A DNA stretch of 64,000 bases from an uncultured Bacteroidaceae bacterium (GCA_905234735.1 CAJOJA010000011.1:124001-188000), one strand, 5' to 3'; positions 33,373 to 42,963 are shown, numbered from the stretch's first letter. Program-made: numbers and translations. Notes: a model not told the origin generated them from the sequence alone.

Positions 33373-34326
33373 CTATTGTTTTTTACCTAAAATGAATGGC
33401 ATTTTGTTCTTTATGAGCAAGATAAGCGGATATGTGATTGCATAAACCAATACAATAACGAGGGGCTTGTAAACAAGGTTACTGATGTCAGCAACACCTT
33501 TCACTACGCCTATTATATAGTTTTGGGTCGCCAGCAGCACCAAAGCGCCATAGCGTAAGGTGCCTGCAAAGCCGTCGAGAATGCTGAATCGGCAGAGGAA
33601 CTTTGCCAGAAGGCAGACAACGCAGCAAAGCGCGAGGCCCGAAAGAATCTCATTCCATTGATATGCAGAGCCCAAAGCCAACCTCTCCTGAACAAGACAA
33701 TAAGCTGCGAGACCAAGCAGGCAAAGCAGGATTTCGATGTAGGCCGATTGGGATTCGTGCCAATGGCTGCACGTCGCTCCTATCGCGAAGAAGGGAATGA
33801 AAGCACAAGCTTCCCTTATCCGGAACTCTCCCGGAACGGGAACCAACAGCAGCAGCATTGGCAGACACCCGCAAACCAAAGCCGTCAGAAGCCTCGCACC
33901 GCTCTTGGACAAAGCATAGTAAATCAGGTTCATCACACAGAGACAGATGATAAACCAATATGTGGCAAGCACCACATTGAACTGCCCCTGAGCAAATTCC
34001 GCAAGCGGAACATACCACATCTCGGTGTCTCCCGCCATCTGCCTGCCCACAAGCAGCCATAGCAGATAGAAGAAGGCGTAGAAGAAACACGTAGGCACGA
34101 GAAGAGACCTGCCCAACTGCATCAGAAACGGCCTTACACCAAGCTGCTCCTTATGAGCCAGAGCGAAGGTGTAGCCCGAAAGCAGGAAGAAAGGGATATT
34201 CACGGAAATGTATTCCAAATGACGGATAGGAGCCTCTACTGTGGAAGGCACATGAAACCACACCACAGCCAGCATCGCAATCACATTGGCGTAATCCAAT
34301 CCTTTCACTCTTTTCATCCTCTGCAT
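33373..34326 (-). CDS. Acyltransferase 3-family membrane protein
   Basis: About 317 residues (or 314 from the ATG at 34317), with roughly ten transmembrane helices. The family start KGLDYANVIAMLAVVWFHVP carries the conserved His, followed by the second motif NIPFFLLSGYTFA (Phe-Phe-x-x-SG). These enzymes transfer acetyl or other acyl groups from acyl-CoA to surface sugars. The frame is open far upstream to 34899, but that part is antisense to DUF6057 and lacks membrane character. A TATCTTCG promoter-like element lies near 34360 on the same strand. Confidence 0.85.
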   Translation of the reverse strand: MQRMKRVKGLDYANVIAMLAVVWFHVPSTVEAPIRHLEYISVNIPFFLLSGYTFALAHKEQLGVRPFLMQLGRSLLVPTCFFYAFFYLLWLLVGRQMAGDTEMWYVPLAEFAQGQFNVVLATYWFIICLCVMNLIYYALSKSGARLLTALVCGCLPMLLLLVPVPGEFRIREACAFIPFFAIGATCSHWHESQSAYIEILLCLLGLAAYCLVQERLALGSAYQWNEILSGLALCCVVCLLAKFLCRFSILDGFAGTLRYGALVLLATQNYIIGVVKGVADISNLVYKPLVIVLVYAITYPLILLIKNKMPFILGKKQ

Positions 34327-34379
34327 GCTTGAACTAAAGTTGAAAGCGCTGCGAAGATACGAAAAAATCCCCGTACTCT

Positions 34380-34410
34380 TTGCAATTCTCTCGTCTTTTT
34401 CGTAACTTTG
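34380..34410 (+). promoter_or_regulatory. Promoter of the DUF6057-PD40-GH2 operon
   Basis: TTG at 34380-34382, 20-bp spacer, TAACTTTG at 34403-34410, 43 bp before the ATG. Confidence 0.7.
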
Positions 34411-34452
34411 AGCGTGAAATGACGGATTATATATGGAATAAAACGTAAAAAG

Positions 34453-36357
34453 ATGAAATACGTACAACGATTTATTGTCCCATTGCTGTTGGCTGTGGCC
34501 TTGTTGGTGATGGGCGGGTTGGTACTGCGTACGGAGGGGGATGTGCTCAATCGTATGCAGGAACTTTCGCTGTGGTTGCCCACGAAGTATTTCTTCGGGT
34601 TGTCCACTATCTATCCGGGTGGTGTGCTCACCTGGGCGGCGGCTTACCTGACGCAGCACTTCTACCACCCTGCATTGGGCATGGGGCTGCTGCTGCTGGC
34701 ATGGGCCTTTGTCATGTGGCTGACGTGCCGGCTGTTCCGTCTGCGCGGCGTGTGGCAGGGGCTGTCGCTGCTGGTGCCGCTGTGCTTGATGGCCTGTCTG
34801 GTGCAGACGGGCTACTGGCTCTACTACATGAAGTTGCAGGGCTACGCGTGGGTGCCCACGCTGGGGGTACTGCTGTCGCTCCTCCTGGCGCTGCCTCATA
34901 GCCGTATCTCGAACCGTTGGGGCCGCTTGGCAGGGATGGCCGTCGTAGGCGTCGTGGGTTATCCGCTGATGGGTGCCTGGTCTTTTCTGGCGCTGGCGCT
35001 CTCCCTCATATCCCCCCTTGAAGACCCCCTCTTATCCCCCCATGAGAAGGGAAGATATACCTCGCTGATAAGGGATAGGGTGGTGGAAGGCGGCTTCGCG
35101 CTCCTGCTCGTAGGGCTTGTGCCCCTCGTCATGGTGCAGCAGTTCTACGGGCAGGTACAGATGAAGACGGCGTGGTTTGCGGCAATGCCCTCGTTCCAGT
35201 ACGGCAAGGAGGACTTTGCGGAGTATCGGTATGCCTACTATGCGATAGGCCTGTCTTTCGTGCTGTGCAGCTTGCTCCCCTTTGTGCTGGAGCGTAGGAA
35301 TAAGAGTAAGTTGCTCGTGGTGCTTCTGCTGCTGGGGCTTGCCGCCTTCGGTGTCTCGAAGCGATGGTATAGAGACACGAACTTCTACAAAGAAGTGGCT
35401 ATGAACAATGCCATCGAGCGGCTCGACTGGGAGGAGGTGCTGCGCATCAGCCTTTCTCAGGAGATGGGCGAACCCATGGCGCCGACGCGCGTAATGGTGA
35501 TGATGAAGAACCTGGCCCTGTTCCGACTGGGCAGGGCGGGCGACGAGATGTTCCGCTACCCCGAGGGTGCCGAGCAGCAGCACGCCCCGTGGCAGGTGAG
35601 GATGACACAGGTCGGTGGAAAGTTGCTCTACTACCACTACGGCAAGGAGGGCTTCTGCTACCGTTGGTGTATGGAGGACGGCGTGGAGTTCGGCTGGAGC
35701 GTGGACGTGCTGAAGTACATGACGAAATGCAGCCTGATTACCCACGACTGGGACGTGGCGAAGAAGTACATCGACATGCTGCGGCGGACCACCTATCACA
35801 GCCCGTGGGCCGAGAAATATGCCGCGTATGTGCGCCATCCCGAACTGATGGCGCAGGACGAGGAGATGAAGCCCATCATCCCGATGGCCCAGTTCCCCGA
35901 CCGTTTGGACGGTGACAACACGCTGGTGGAGATGTATCTGCTGAAAACCTTCTCCAGCGGATTCGGTGCCGACCCGGGCTACCAGGAGATGACACTGCTT
36001 TGTGCCCTCATCATGAAGGACATCGAGCTCTTCTGGCCTCGCTTTCGCCAGTACCTGAACATGCACCAGCAGGAGCCGGGCTTCCGCGTGCCGCGCTACT
36101 ATCAGGAGGCTGCCTACCTCTACAGCATGCTGGAACCGCAGCGCCCCAGTGCACTGTGGCCCGACCTGACGAATGCTCAGGCAGCGGAGCGCATCCCCTT
36201 CGACTCGCAGGTGAAGCAGCGCTACCAGAACTTCATGCAGTTCAATGCCCAGTGCGGCTCGATGTCGGAGGAACAGAAGAAGGTGGCCTTCGCGCCGCAG
36301 TATGGCGACACGTTCTACTACTTCTACTTCCTGCGCAGGAATCAAAAGACAAATTAA
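34453..36357 (+). CDS. DUF6057-family membrane protein
   Basis: 634 residues: an N-terminal polytopic membrane half (about ten helices to residue 300) and a soluble helical C-terminal half resembling TPR-like repeats (about 320-630). The opening helix and the LWLPTKYFFG..YPGGVLTW segment match DUF6057 as I remember it. Function is unknown. The run ISPLEDPLLSPHEKG (35012-35056) is read from a C-rich, partly palindromic DNA stretch like those inside the two following genes. The stop abuts the next ATG (TAAATG). Confidence 0.75.
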   Translation: MKYVQRFIVPLLLAVALLVMGGLVLRTEGDVLNRMQELSLWLPTKYFFGLSTIYPGGVLTWAAAYLTQHFYHPALGMGLLLLAWAFVMWLTCRLFRLRGVWQGLSLLVPLCLMACLVQTGYWLYYMKLQGYAWVPTLGVLLSLLLALPHSRISNRWGRLAGMAVVGVVGYPLMGAWSFLALALSLISPLEDPLLSPHEKGRYTSLIRDRVVEGGFALLLVGLVPLVMVQQFYGQVQMKTAWFAAMPSFQYGKEDFAEYRYAYYAIGLSFVLCSLLPFVLERRNKSKLLVVLLLLGLAAFGVSKRWYRDTNFYKEVAMNNAIERLDWEEVLRISLSQEMGEPMAPTRVMVMMKNLALFRLGRAGDEMFRYPEGAEQQHAPWQVRMTQVGGKLLYYHYGKEGFCYRWCMEDGVEFGWSVDVLKYMTKCSLITHDWDVAKKYIDMLRRTTYHSPWAEKYAAYVRHPELMAQDEEMKPIIPMAQFPDRLDGDNTLVEMYLLKTFSSGFGADPGYQEMTLLCALIMKDIELFWPRFRQYLNMHQQEPGFRVPRYYQEAAYLYSMLEPQRPSALWPDLTNAQAAERIPFDSQVKQRYQNFMQFNAQCGSMSEEQKKVAFAPQYGDTFYYFYFLRRNQKTN

Positions 36358-37887
36358 ATGTTGAAATATATGAATTGGATAAAGTTCAATCTACGGAAGT
36401 ATATATCCCCCTCCCTCGGAAGGGGTATGGGTTTGGGGCTGCTATTGTTTGTCGCTTGCTCGAATCCCAAGGTACCCAGTCAGTATGGTGAGAGTGAGCA
36501 GCTGCCGAGGCTGTTCCCTGAGTATCAGGACGTCACGGTGCCCGTGAACATAGCCCCGTTGACCTTCGCCATCCTGAACGAGGGGACGGACTACGTGACT
36601 CGCTTCACTGCGAACGGGAAGGAATGGCTCTACGGTGGACAGGACGTCTGTCCCACGAAGAAGCAGTGGAGGGAAATGGTGAAGGCTGATAAAATAATGG
36701 TGGAGGTCTTCGTGGGCAGCGAGGGCAAGTGGCAGCGTATGAGGCCCTTTGCCATCCATGTTTCGCCAGATAGCATTGATCCTTACATCTCCTACCGACT
36801 GATAGCTCCGTCGTATGTGACCTATGAGGACTTGACCATCAACCAGCGCTGCCTGGAGAACTACGACGAAAGCCTGATCTACGGCAACATGTCGAACTCG
36901 GACGAGAGGGACGGACAGTGCATAAACTGCCATGCCTATCAGCAGTACAACCCCCAGCGCATGCAGTTCCATGTGCGACAGGCACGCGGCGGCACAATCA
37001 TCGCCTACGACGGCAAGGTGGAGCGCATCGACATGAAGACGGGCAAAACGGTGTCTGCCGGAGTTTATCCCACCTGGCACCCGACGGAGAAACTCATTGC
37101 CTACTCGACCAACCACACGGGACAGTCGTTCCACACCAATGACAATCAGAAGGTGGAGGTACAAGACACCTACAGCGACCTGATGCTCTACGACGTGGAG
37201 CGCCATGAGGTGCTGCCCCTGCCCACGGACACCAACGACCTGGACTGCTTCCCCTCCTGGAGCCCAGACGGCAAGTTCCTCTACTACTGCTCGGCACACT
37301 ACGAGAAGCAGGACAGTAGCGAGGCCGTGACCAAGGAGTTCGACCTCATCCAGCACTACAAGGACGTGAAGTACAGCCTCTATCGGCGCCCGTTCGACCT
37401 GAAGAACCGCAATTTCGGCGAGCGCGAGATGGTGTTCGATGCGGCCCGCGACTCCATGTCGGCCACACTACCACGCATCAGTCCCGATGGGCGCTGGCTT
37501 TTGTTCACGATGGGCGGACACGGTGTGTTCCACATCTGGCATGCCGATGCCGATCTCTACCTGCTCGACCTGCAGACGGGCGAGTGCCGCATGGTCGAGG
37601 AACTGAATTCGGACAACGTGGAGTCGTACCACTCGTGGTCGTCTTCAGGGCGTTGGGTGGTGTTCAGCAGCCGACGTACCGACGGCAACTTCACGCGTCC
37701 CTACATTGCCCACTTCGACGGCAAGGGCCGATTCTCCCGTCCCTTCGAACTGCCGCAGCGCAATCCGCGTTACCACCACGAACTCATGCGTTCGTACAAC
37801 ATACCCGAATTCATGATGGGTCCCGTCACCATTCGTCCGCAGGAGTTTGCCAGCTATGTGCGTAAGGACAGTATTAAGGCAAAATAA
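36358..37887 (+). CDS. Lipoprotein with PD40 beta-propeller and CxxCH motif
   Basis: 509 residues. N-terminal signal with a probable lipobox LLFVAC (about residue 34). A propeller built of TolB/PD40 repeats (PTWHPTEKLIAYSTN, PSWSPDGKFLYYCSA, RISPDGRWLLFTM, HSWSSSGRWVVFSS) occupies about 200-480. Just before it is GQCINCHAYQQ (about 185-195), a CxxCH motif that in other proteins binds haem c. The pair DUF6057 plus this protein recurs in Bacteroidota, function unknown. The N-terminal ISPSLGRGMGLG is encoded by a C/G-rich palindromic repeat. Confidence 0.75.
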   Translation: MLKYMNWIKFNLRKYISPSLGRGMGLGLLLFVACSNPKVPSQYGESEQLPRLFPEYQDVTVPVNIAPLTFAILNEGTDYVTRFTANGKEWLYGGQDVCPTKKQWREMVKADKIMVEVFVGSEGKWQRMRPFAIHVSPDSIDPYISYRLIAPSYVTYEDLTINQRCLENYDESLIYGNMSNSDERDGQCINCHAYQQYNPQRMQFHVRQARGGTIIAYDGKVERIDMKTGKTVSAGVYPTWHPTEKLIAYSTNHTGQSFHTNDNQKVEVQDTYSDLMLYDVERHEVLPLPTDTNDLDCFPSWSPDGKFLYYCSAHYEKQDSSEAVTKEFDLIQHYKDVKYSLYRRPFDLKNRNFGEREMVFDAARDSMSATLPRISPDGRWLLFTMGGHGVFHIWHADADLYLLDLQTGECRMVEELNSDNVESYHSWSSSGRWVVFSSRRTDGNFTRPYIAHFDGKGRFSRPFELPQRNPRYHHELMRSYNIPEFMMGPVTIRPQEFASYVRKDSIKAK

Positions 37888-37898
37888 AGTGTAACGTT

Positions 37899-40436
37899 AT
37901 GAAGAGACTCGTTTTATTTCTCACATTCTCACTCTCTCATTTTCTCATTTCCGCTTATGCCCAGTATGACGAGGTGAAGAAAACTACCGTTGGCACCAAT
38001 CGTCCGTATACGGAAATCGCCTCTCTTGTAGAGGAAACTGCCCTCCCTCTGAGAGAGCTGCTGGGAGGGGCTTTGTTCAACTTCGACTGGCGCTTCCAGC
38101 TCGGCAACCCCCAAGGGGCGGAGGAGGAGCAATACGACGACTCGCAGTGGCGACGCCTCGACCTGCCCCACGACTTTCAGTTCGAGCAGCCCTGGGATGA
38201 ATCGGCCGGAGGCGCACGGGGTTTCAAGGCCTCCTGCGAGGGTTGGTACCGAAAGACGTTCGTGGCTCCGGCTGAGTGGAAGGGACTGCAGGTGCTGCTC
38301 GATGTGGGCGGCCTGATGTATCACGGCGACGTCTACCTCAATGGACAGAAGGTGGCAAGTTCGGAGTATGGCTATTTGGGATTCGAGGCCGACCTCTCGA
38401 AACAACTGCACTACGGTGCACAGAACGTCGTGGCTATATACGCTCATTCGGGCAAGCCCAAGGCTAGCCGCTGGTACACGGGTGCCGGACTGTTCCGCGA
38501 TGTCTGCCTCCGTTTGCAGAATCCCACCCACATCGGACGGCACGGGATATATGTGGCCCCCTCCGTCTTCCCCCTAAGGGGAAGTGCCTCTAAGGCCGAA
38601 ATCAGCATCACGGTGGACGTCTGCGGCTTCCCCCACGGCTCGTCCCCTCAGCCCAAGACCACTGTACGCGCCACGCTGAAGGACAAGGATGGACGTGTGC
38701 TGGGCAGTTCCGATGCCGAGGTGAACAGCCTGACGAAGCACAGTCACGACGAAGTAACCCTGCCGACCATCACTCTCGCGAATCCCACGCTATGGGACAT
38801 CGATAATCCCTACTTATACTACGTAGACGTAGACGTCATGGTCGACGGCTTCCTCGTGGACCACAGGACGGAGCGCTTTGGCGTGCGTAGCATCGAGTAC
38901 AGTCCGCAGTTTGGTTTCAAGCTGAATGGACGTAAGGTGTTCCTGAAAGGTATTGCCAATCACCACGATATGGGGGCGCTGGGAGTGGCCTCGTATGACG
39001 ACGCCATCCGTCGCCAGTTCCGTCGGCTGAAGCAGTTCGGCTTCAATGCCCTGCGTTGCTCTCACAATCCCTATAGCGAGAGTTTCACGCGCATAGCTGA
39101 CGAGGAAGGCATACTCATCGTAGACGAACTCATTGATAAGTGGTCGGACGACGAATATTGGGGCGGACGCAAACCTTTCTCCCAACTGTGGCCCGAACTC
39201 ATACAGGAGTGGATTACGCGTGACCGCAACTGTCCGAGCGTTGTGCTGTGGAGCCTGGGCAACGAGTTGCAGATACGTGACAACTGGTCGGGCTACAAGA
39301 CCAATGACTGGGGCATTACCACCTATCGCCTGTTTGACGTCATGGTGAAGCGCTACGACCGGACGCGTCCCACCACCGTAGCTATGTTCCCTGCACGGGC
39401 TGGAGCCATTCGCGAGGAGAAGGAATTCAAGACCTATATGGCACCGCCCGAACTGGCTTGCGCCACGGAGGTGAGCTCGTTCAACTATCAGTGGGATTGC
39501 TATCCAAAGTACTTCGAGCACAAGCCCGACATGATACTCTTCCAAAGCGAGGCTGTGACAAACCAGCTACAGGCCCCCTTCTACGGCATGGACCAAGGAC
39601 GCACCGTGGGCCTTGCCTACTGGGGAGCCATAGAGTACTGGGGCGAGTCAAATAAATGGCCAAAGAAGGGCTGGAACTACAGTTTCTTCCGTCACACGCT
39701 GCAGCCCAATCCGCAGGCCTGGCTAATAAAGGGAGCCTTCCAACCCGAGGACCCCGTGGTGCGCATCGGCGTAATGACGGGGGCCGAGAGCCTCAGCTGG
39801 AACGCCGTGAATGTGGGACAGAAAACCTACACCGCAGCCTGGAATTGGCCCGAGGACTCGAAGCAGCAGGTAACAACCTTCACCAACTGCGATGAGGTGG
39901 AACTGATTGTAGAGGAGCAAGGGGCAAAGGGTAAAGGGCAAGTTAAGAGTCTGGGACGCCAGCGAAACGACACCACCGACGTCTTCAAGCGCGGCATACT
40001 GAAATGGAACAATGTAGCTTACGGCAAGGGAGGAACCTTGACAGCCATCGCATACAACGACGGGCGCGAGGTGGCACGCCATCAACTGGAAACCGCTGGG
40101 AAGCCCGTTGCCCTGCGCATGGAGGCGGAAGATGGCGGCCTACGGTCCGACGGTATGTCGCTATGCTATATCAACATCTATGCCGTGGACAAGAAGGGAC
40201 GTGTGGTGCCGACCTACGATGAGGAACTGACCATCGATGTAAAAGGCGAGGCCTCGTTCCTGGCGATGGACAATGGCGACCATTATACGGACTACCTCTT
40301 CCACGACGTCAGAACAAAGCGCATGCAGCAGGGATATATGCAGGTGATTCTGCGCAGCACGAGGCAGGCGGGGGACGTCACGCTACGAGCTACGTCGCCC
40401 AGTCTGAAGGGCACGCTGAAACTGCAAAGCCGATAA
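37899..40436 (+). CDS. Secreted GH2 beta-galactosidase-like glycosidase
   Basis: 845 residues with a signal peptide. Layout: sugar-binding beta-sandwich (about 50-220, DLPHDFQFEQPW), immunoglobulin-like domain (about 230-335), TIM barrel (about 340-640) with RCSHNPYSE, the acid/base SLGNEL (Glu about 454) and nucleophile FQSEAV (Glu about 551), then C-terminal beta domains. Typical of GH2 exo-glycosidases (galactosidase, mannosidase or glucuronidase; not resolved). The hydrophobic signal region is coded by a CTCACATTCTC-type repeat, and palindromic insertions are read in frame at 38041-38069, 38567-38584 and about 39910-39945. Last gene of its operon. Confidence 0.88.
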   Translation: MKRLVLFLTFSLSHFLISAYAQYDEVKKTTVGTNRPYTEIASLVEETALPLRELLGGALFNFDWRFQLGNPQGAEEEQYDDSQWRRLDLPHDFQFEQPWDESAGGARGFKASCEGWYRKTFVAPAEWKGLQVLLDVGGLMYHGDVYLNGQKVASSEYGYLGFEADLSKQLHYGAQNVVAIYAHSGKPKASRWYTGAGLFRDVCLRLQNPTHIGRHGIYVAPSVFPLRGSASKAEISITVDVCGFPHGSSPQPKTTVRATLKDKDGRVLGSSDAEVNSLTKHSHDEVTLPTITLANPTLWDIDNPYLYYVDVDVMVDGFLVDHRTERFGVRSIEYSPQFGFKLNGRKVFLKGIANHHDMGALGVASYDDAIRRQFRRLKQFGFNALRCSHNPYSESFTRIADEEGILIVDELIDKWSDDEYWGGRKPFSQLWPELIQEWITRDRNCPSVVLWSLGNELQIRDNWSGYKTNDWGITTYRLFDVMVKRYDRTRPTTVAMFPARAGAIREEKEFKTYMAPPELACATEVSSFNYQWDCYPKYFEHKPDMILFQSEAVTNQLQAPFYGMDQGRTVGLAYWGAIEYWGESNKWPKKGWNYSFFRHTLQPNPQAWLIKGAFQPEDPVVRIGVMTGAESLSWNAVNVGQKTYTAAWNWPEDSKQQVTTFTNCDEVELIVEEQGAKGKGQVKSLGRQRNDTTDVFKRGILKWNNVAYGKGGTLTAIAYNDGREVARHQLETAGKPVALRMEAEDGGLRSDGMSLCYINIYAVDKKGRVVPTYDEELTIDVKGEASFLAMDNGDHYTDYLFHDVRTKRMQQGYMQVILRSTRQAGDVTLRATSPSLKGTLKLQSR

Positions 40437-40445
40437 AACGCGGCG

Positions 40446-40940
40446 TCAGGACAGGAGATACTGATAGAGGGTGGCCGACTGGTTGCCCTCTATCCATTTG
40501 GGCAGGGTACACGCCTCGTGATAGCCCATTCGATGGAAGAGCGCTCTGGCGGCCTCGTTGTTCTGGGCCACGTAGGCATAGAGAGAAACCAGATGCAGGC
40601 GGTCGCGAGCATACGATGCCAGTTGGAGTAGGGCGGCCGAGGCAATGCCCTGACGGTGATATTCGGGCAAAACGACGATGCCCACCTCGGCCCGCAGGTG
40701 GTGGGGGCTGAAGTCGGTAAGGTCTGCCAGCCCTACGGGTTGGGCGTCGGCCTCAATGACGAGGCGTAACTGCCCGTCCTGATAGATGTCGGCATGCTGT
40801 TCTTGCAGGTACTGGCGAACGATGAAGCGCGCCAGGGGCTGACTACAGGCCGATGAAGGCCACAGGCGTTCGTCGTTCTCTATGCGATAAACCAATTCCA
40901 GGTCTTCGGGCTCCAGTGCGCGTAGGTTAACAGAATACAT
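40446..40940 (-). CDS. GNAT-family N-acetyltransferase
   Basis: 164 residues with the GNAT fold. Motif A is VLPEYHRQGIASAALLQLASYA (about 90-111), the acetyl-CoA pyrophosphate loop with R/Q-x-x-G-x-A; the C-terminal AQNNEAARALFHRMGYHEA is motif B. This subgroup resembles RimJ/RimL- or SpeG-like acetyltransferases. The substrate is not predictable. It overlaps the upstream glycosyltransferase by 14 bp and converges with GH2 with a 9-bp gap. Confidence 0.9.
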   Translation of the reverse strand: MYSVNLRALEPEDLELVYRIENDERLWPSSACSQPLARFIVRQYLQEQHADIYQDGQLRLVIEADAQPVGLADLTDFSPHHLRAEVGIVVLPEYHRQGIASAALLQLASYARDRLHLVSLYAYVAQNNEAARALFHRMGYHEACTLPKWIEGNQSATLYQYLLS

Positions 40941-42069
40941 CGTTGGGCAATATCATTAGTCCGGTTTGCGGATGGTATGTTCCTAGTGCTGTCGGCTTGC
41001 CTTCTCCAGCAATGCGTATTAGGTGCTGTAGAACCTCCTCGTAACGGTAGGTTGAGGTGTCAAAGATGGTGTAGAGATGGGGATTGCAGGGATTCTCCGT
41101 GTAAACAAGTCGGTTGCGACGACAGATGTCCCGCATCTCCTGAAGTGCCTTCTCAGAACCCAGGCACAAACAACATTCAGGAGCAGGCGTACGCTTTGGT
41201 ATCCACTTGAGTGGCTTCTGCATGGTCCGCTTCAGCATGTCCAGCGCGGCTCGCAGGTAGACAGCCAGACGAATGAGCAAGGCAATGAGACGGTAGCGGC
41301 TACTGAAGTGTTTGTCGAAGAAGATGAGCATGGCCTCGTAGAAAATGTGCACGTAGCGGAACGATGACTTCTGTGTGCTTTCGCCTTTGTAGTGCAGGAT
41401 GGGGGTGGGCACATAGGCGTTGCGCCAGCCGCCTTGCAGCAGTCGGTACGAGAGGTCGATGTCCTCGCCGTACATGAAGAAAGTCTCGTCCAGCAGTCCC
41501 ACTCGTTCCAAGGCTTCTCTGCGCACCATGAAGAAGGCACCCGAAATGACTTCGATGTAGTTGCTCTCCTCGCGGTTCAGATAGCGCATATAGTAGTGTC
41601 CGAACCTGCGGCTATGAGGGAACAAGGCAGTCAGTCCCACCATCTTGCAGAAGGCTGTCCAGGGCGTCGGTACGCCGCGACGTGACTCCCAGGCAAAACG
41701 GCCGTTCGAACCATACATGGCAGCAGCCGTGGCACCCACCTCGCGATGACTGTCCAGGTAGTCGACACAGTCAGTCAGCGTATGTTCTGTCACGATGGTG
41801 TCTGGATTGAGCAGCAACACGTAGCGTCCCTGTGACTGGCGTATGGCCTGGTTGTTGGCGCGCGAGAATCCAAGATTCGCTTCGTTGGCAATGAAGCGAA
41901 CCTGTGGGAAACGCTCCGTGAGATACGGGACGCTTTGGTCCGTCGAGTTGTTGTCAACCACGAACACTTCCATGGACAACTCGCCCTGAGCAGCCATAAC
42001 GGAACGAATGCACTGCTCAAGGTAGTATTTGACGTTGTAATTGACTATAACGACGGAGAGGTCAATCAT
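40927..42069 (-). CDS. Family 2 glycosyltransferase
   Basis: 380 residues, GT-A fold at the N-terminus: LSVVIVNYNVKYYLEQCI, the VDNNSTD nucleotide-sugar site (about 36-42), NLGFSRANNQA and LLNPDTIV (DXD-like, about 85-92). Followed by LDETFFMYGEDIDLSYRL (about 190-207, the ED acceptor-side motif). The C-terminal 120 residues include amphipathic helices and a domain typical of wbbL/rhamnosyltransferase-like GT2 proteins. It likely builds a surface glycan. It overlaps a small membrane-protein gene by 8 bp at its start. Confidence 0.9.
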   Translation of the reverse strand: MIDLSVVIVNYNVKYYLEQCIRSVMAAQGELSMEVFVVDNNSTDQSVPYLTERFPQVRFIANEANLGFSRANNQAIRQSQGRYVLLLNPDTIVTEHTLTDCVDYLDSHREVGATAAAMYGSNGRFAWESRRGVPTPWTAFCKMVGLTALFPHSRRFGHYYMRYLNREESNYIEVISGAFFMVRREALERVGLLDETFFMYGEDIDLSYRLLQGGWRNAYVPTPILHYKGESTQKSSFRYVHIFYEAMLIFFDKHFSSRYRLIALLIRLAVYLRAALDMLKRTMQKPLKWIPKRTPAPECCLCLGSEKALQEMRDICRRNRLVYTENPCNPHLYTIFDTSTYRYEEVLQHLIRIAGEGKPTALGTYHPQTGLMILPNDVFC

Positions 42070-42304
42070 CTTTCTCCTCCCTTTTGCGGTTAGCCATAAC
42101 GAAGAATACGGCCCAAAGCCCTATCAGGGCCACAAAGATGCCATTGGTCTTGCGAGTCATCAACGCATAGACGGTGCCGAAAATCACTGGAAACATGGCC
42201 AGTGCGAGGCGAATGGTGCGCTTGAGGCTCTTCTTGCTCAGGGCTATGGGTACTGCGACGAGTGTCAGCAGACAGAGGACTTGTAACAGATATTCGTGGT
42301 TCAT
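42062..42304 (-). CDS. Small two- or three-helix membrane protein
   Basis: 80 residues with hydrophobic helices at about 5-23, 32-50 and 54-71 and a charged tail (NRKREEKDD). I do not recognise a family. It overlaps both neighbours: its ATG shares a base with the recR stop (TAATG) and its end overlaps the GT2 start by 8 bp, so it is translated as part of the recR-GT2-GNAT operon. Confidence 0.75.
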   Translation of the reverse strand: MNHEYLLQVLCLLTLVAVPIALSKKSLKRTIRLALAMFPVIFGTVYALMTRKTNGIFVALIGLWAVFFVMANRKREEKDD

Positions 42305-42918
42305 TACAGAGAGATGTTAAAGGGTGTACGATTGACGATGGAGCGTCCCAGGGTTACTTCGTCGGTATATTGCAGTTCGTCGTTTTGGGCTACACCACGG
42401 GCAATGACACTGATTTTCACGCCCGACTCGGAAAGTTTGCGGTAGAGGTAGAAGTTTGTGGTGTCGCCCTCCATCGTGGGGCTCAGGGCAAGGATGACTT
42501 CGTGGATGTCTCCCGTCTGGACACGCTCCACCAGGGTCTGTATTTGCAGGTCGCTGGGGCCGATGCCGTCCATGGGCGAAATGACTCCGCCCAACACGTG
42601 ATAGGTACCACGATACTGTTGCGTGGCCTCGATGGCCATGACGTCTTGGATGTTCTCGACCACACAGACGGTGGAATGGTCGCGTCGTGGATTGGTACAG
42701 ATGTCGCAGGTCTCGTTGTCGGAGATGTTGTGGCATACACGGCAGAACTTCACCTCCTGCCTCAGGCGGATGATGCTCTGGCCAAAGGCTTCCACGGCCT
42801 TGGTGTCCTGTCGCAGGAGGTGCAGTACCAGGCGCATGGCTGTCTTGGAGCCGATACCTGGCAGTTTGGCAAATTCGTCGACTGCCCGTTCCAGCAGTTG
42901 TGAGGGATAGTACATCAT
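42304..42918 (-). CDS. recR: Recombination protein RecR
   Basis: 204 residues from the ATG at 42918 (an upstream TTG at 42930 is less likely). RecR works with RecF/RecO to load RecA on gapped DNA. Domains in order: helix-hairpin-helix [15 protein letters not shown] (about 14-28), zinc finger [19 protein letters not shown] (four Cys, about 57-75), Toprim domain with [12 protein letters not shown] (about 82-93) and [12 protein letters not shown], and the C-terminal Walker-like segment. Length is typical. Confidence 0.94.
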   Translation of the reverse strand: MMYYPSQLLERAVDEFAKLPGIGSKTAMRLVLHLLRQDTKAVEAFGQSIIRLRQEVKFCRVCHNISDNETCDICTNPRRDHSTVCVVENIQDVMAIEATQQYRGTYHVLGGVISPMDGIGPSDLQIQTLVERVQTGDIHEVILALSPTMEGDTTNFYLYRKLSESGVKISVIARGVAQNDELQYTDEVTLGRSIVNRTPFNISL

Positions 42919-42963
42919 GTTAATGCACAATTAGACCGTATTCCATGTACAAATCTTCCATCT

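Noticed and set aside
34327..34899. N-terminal extension of the acyltransferase
   Set aside because: The added 190 or so residues are Gln/His-rich antisense of DUF6057; the membrane protein starts at KGLDYAN.
36442..37356. Long minus-strand open frame opposite the PD40 lipoprotein
   Set aside because: Shadow of a GC-rich coding gene with clear propeller repeats on the plus strand.
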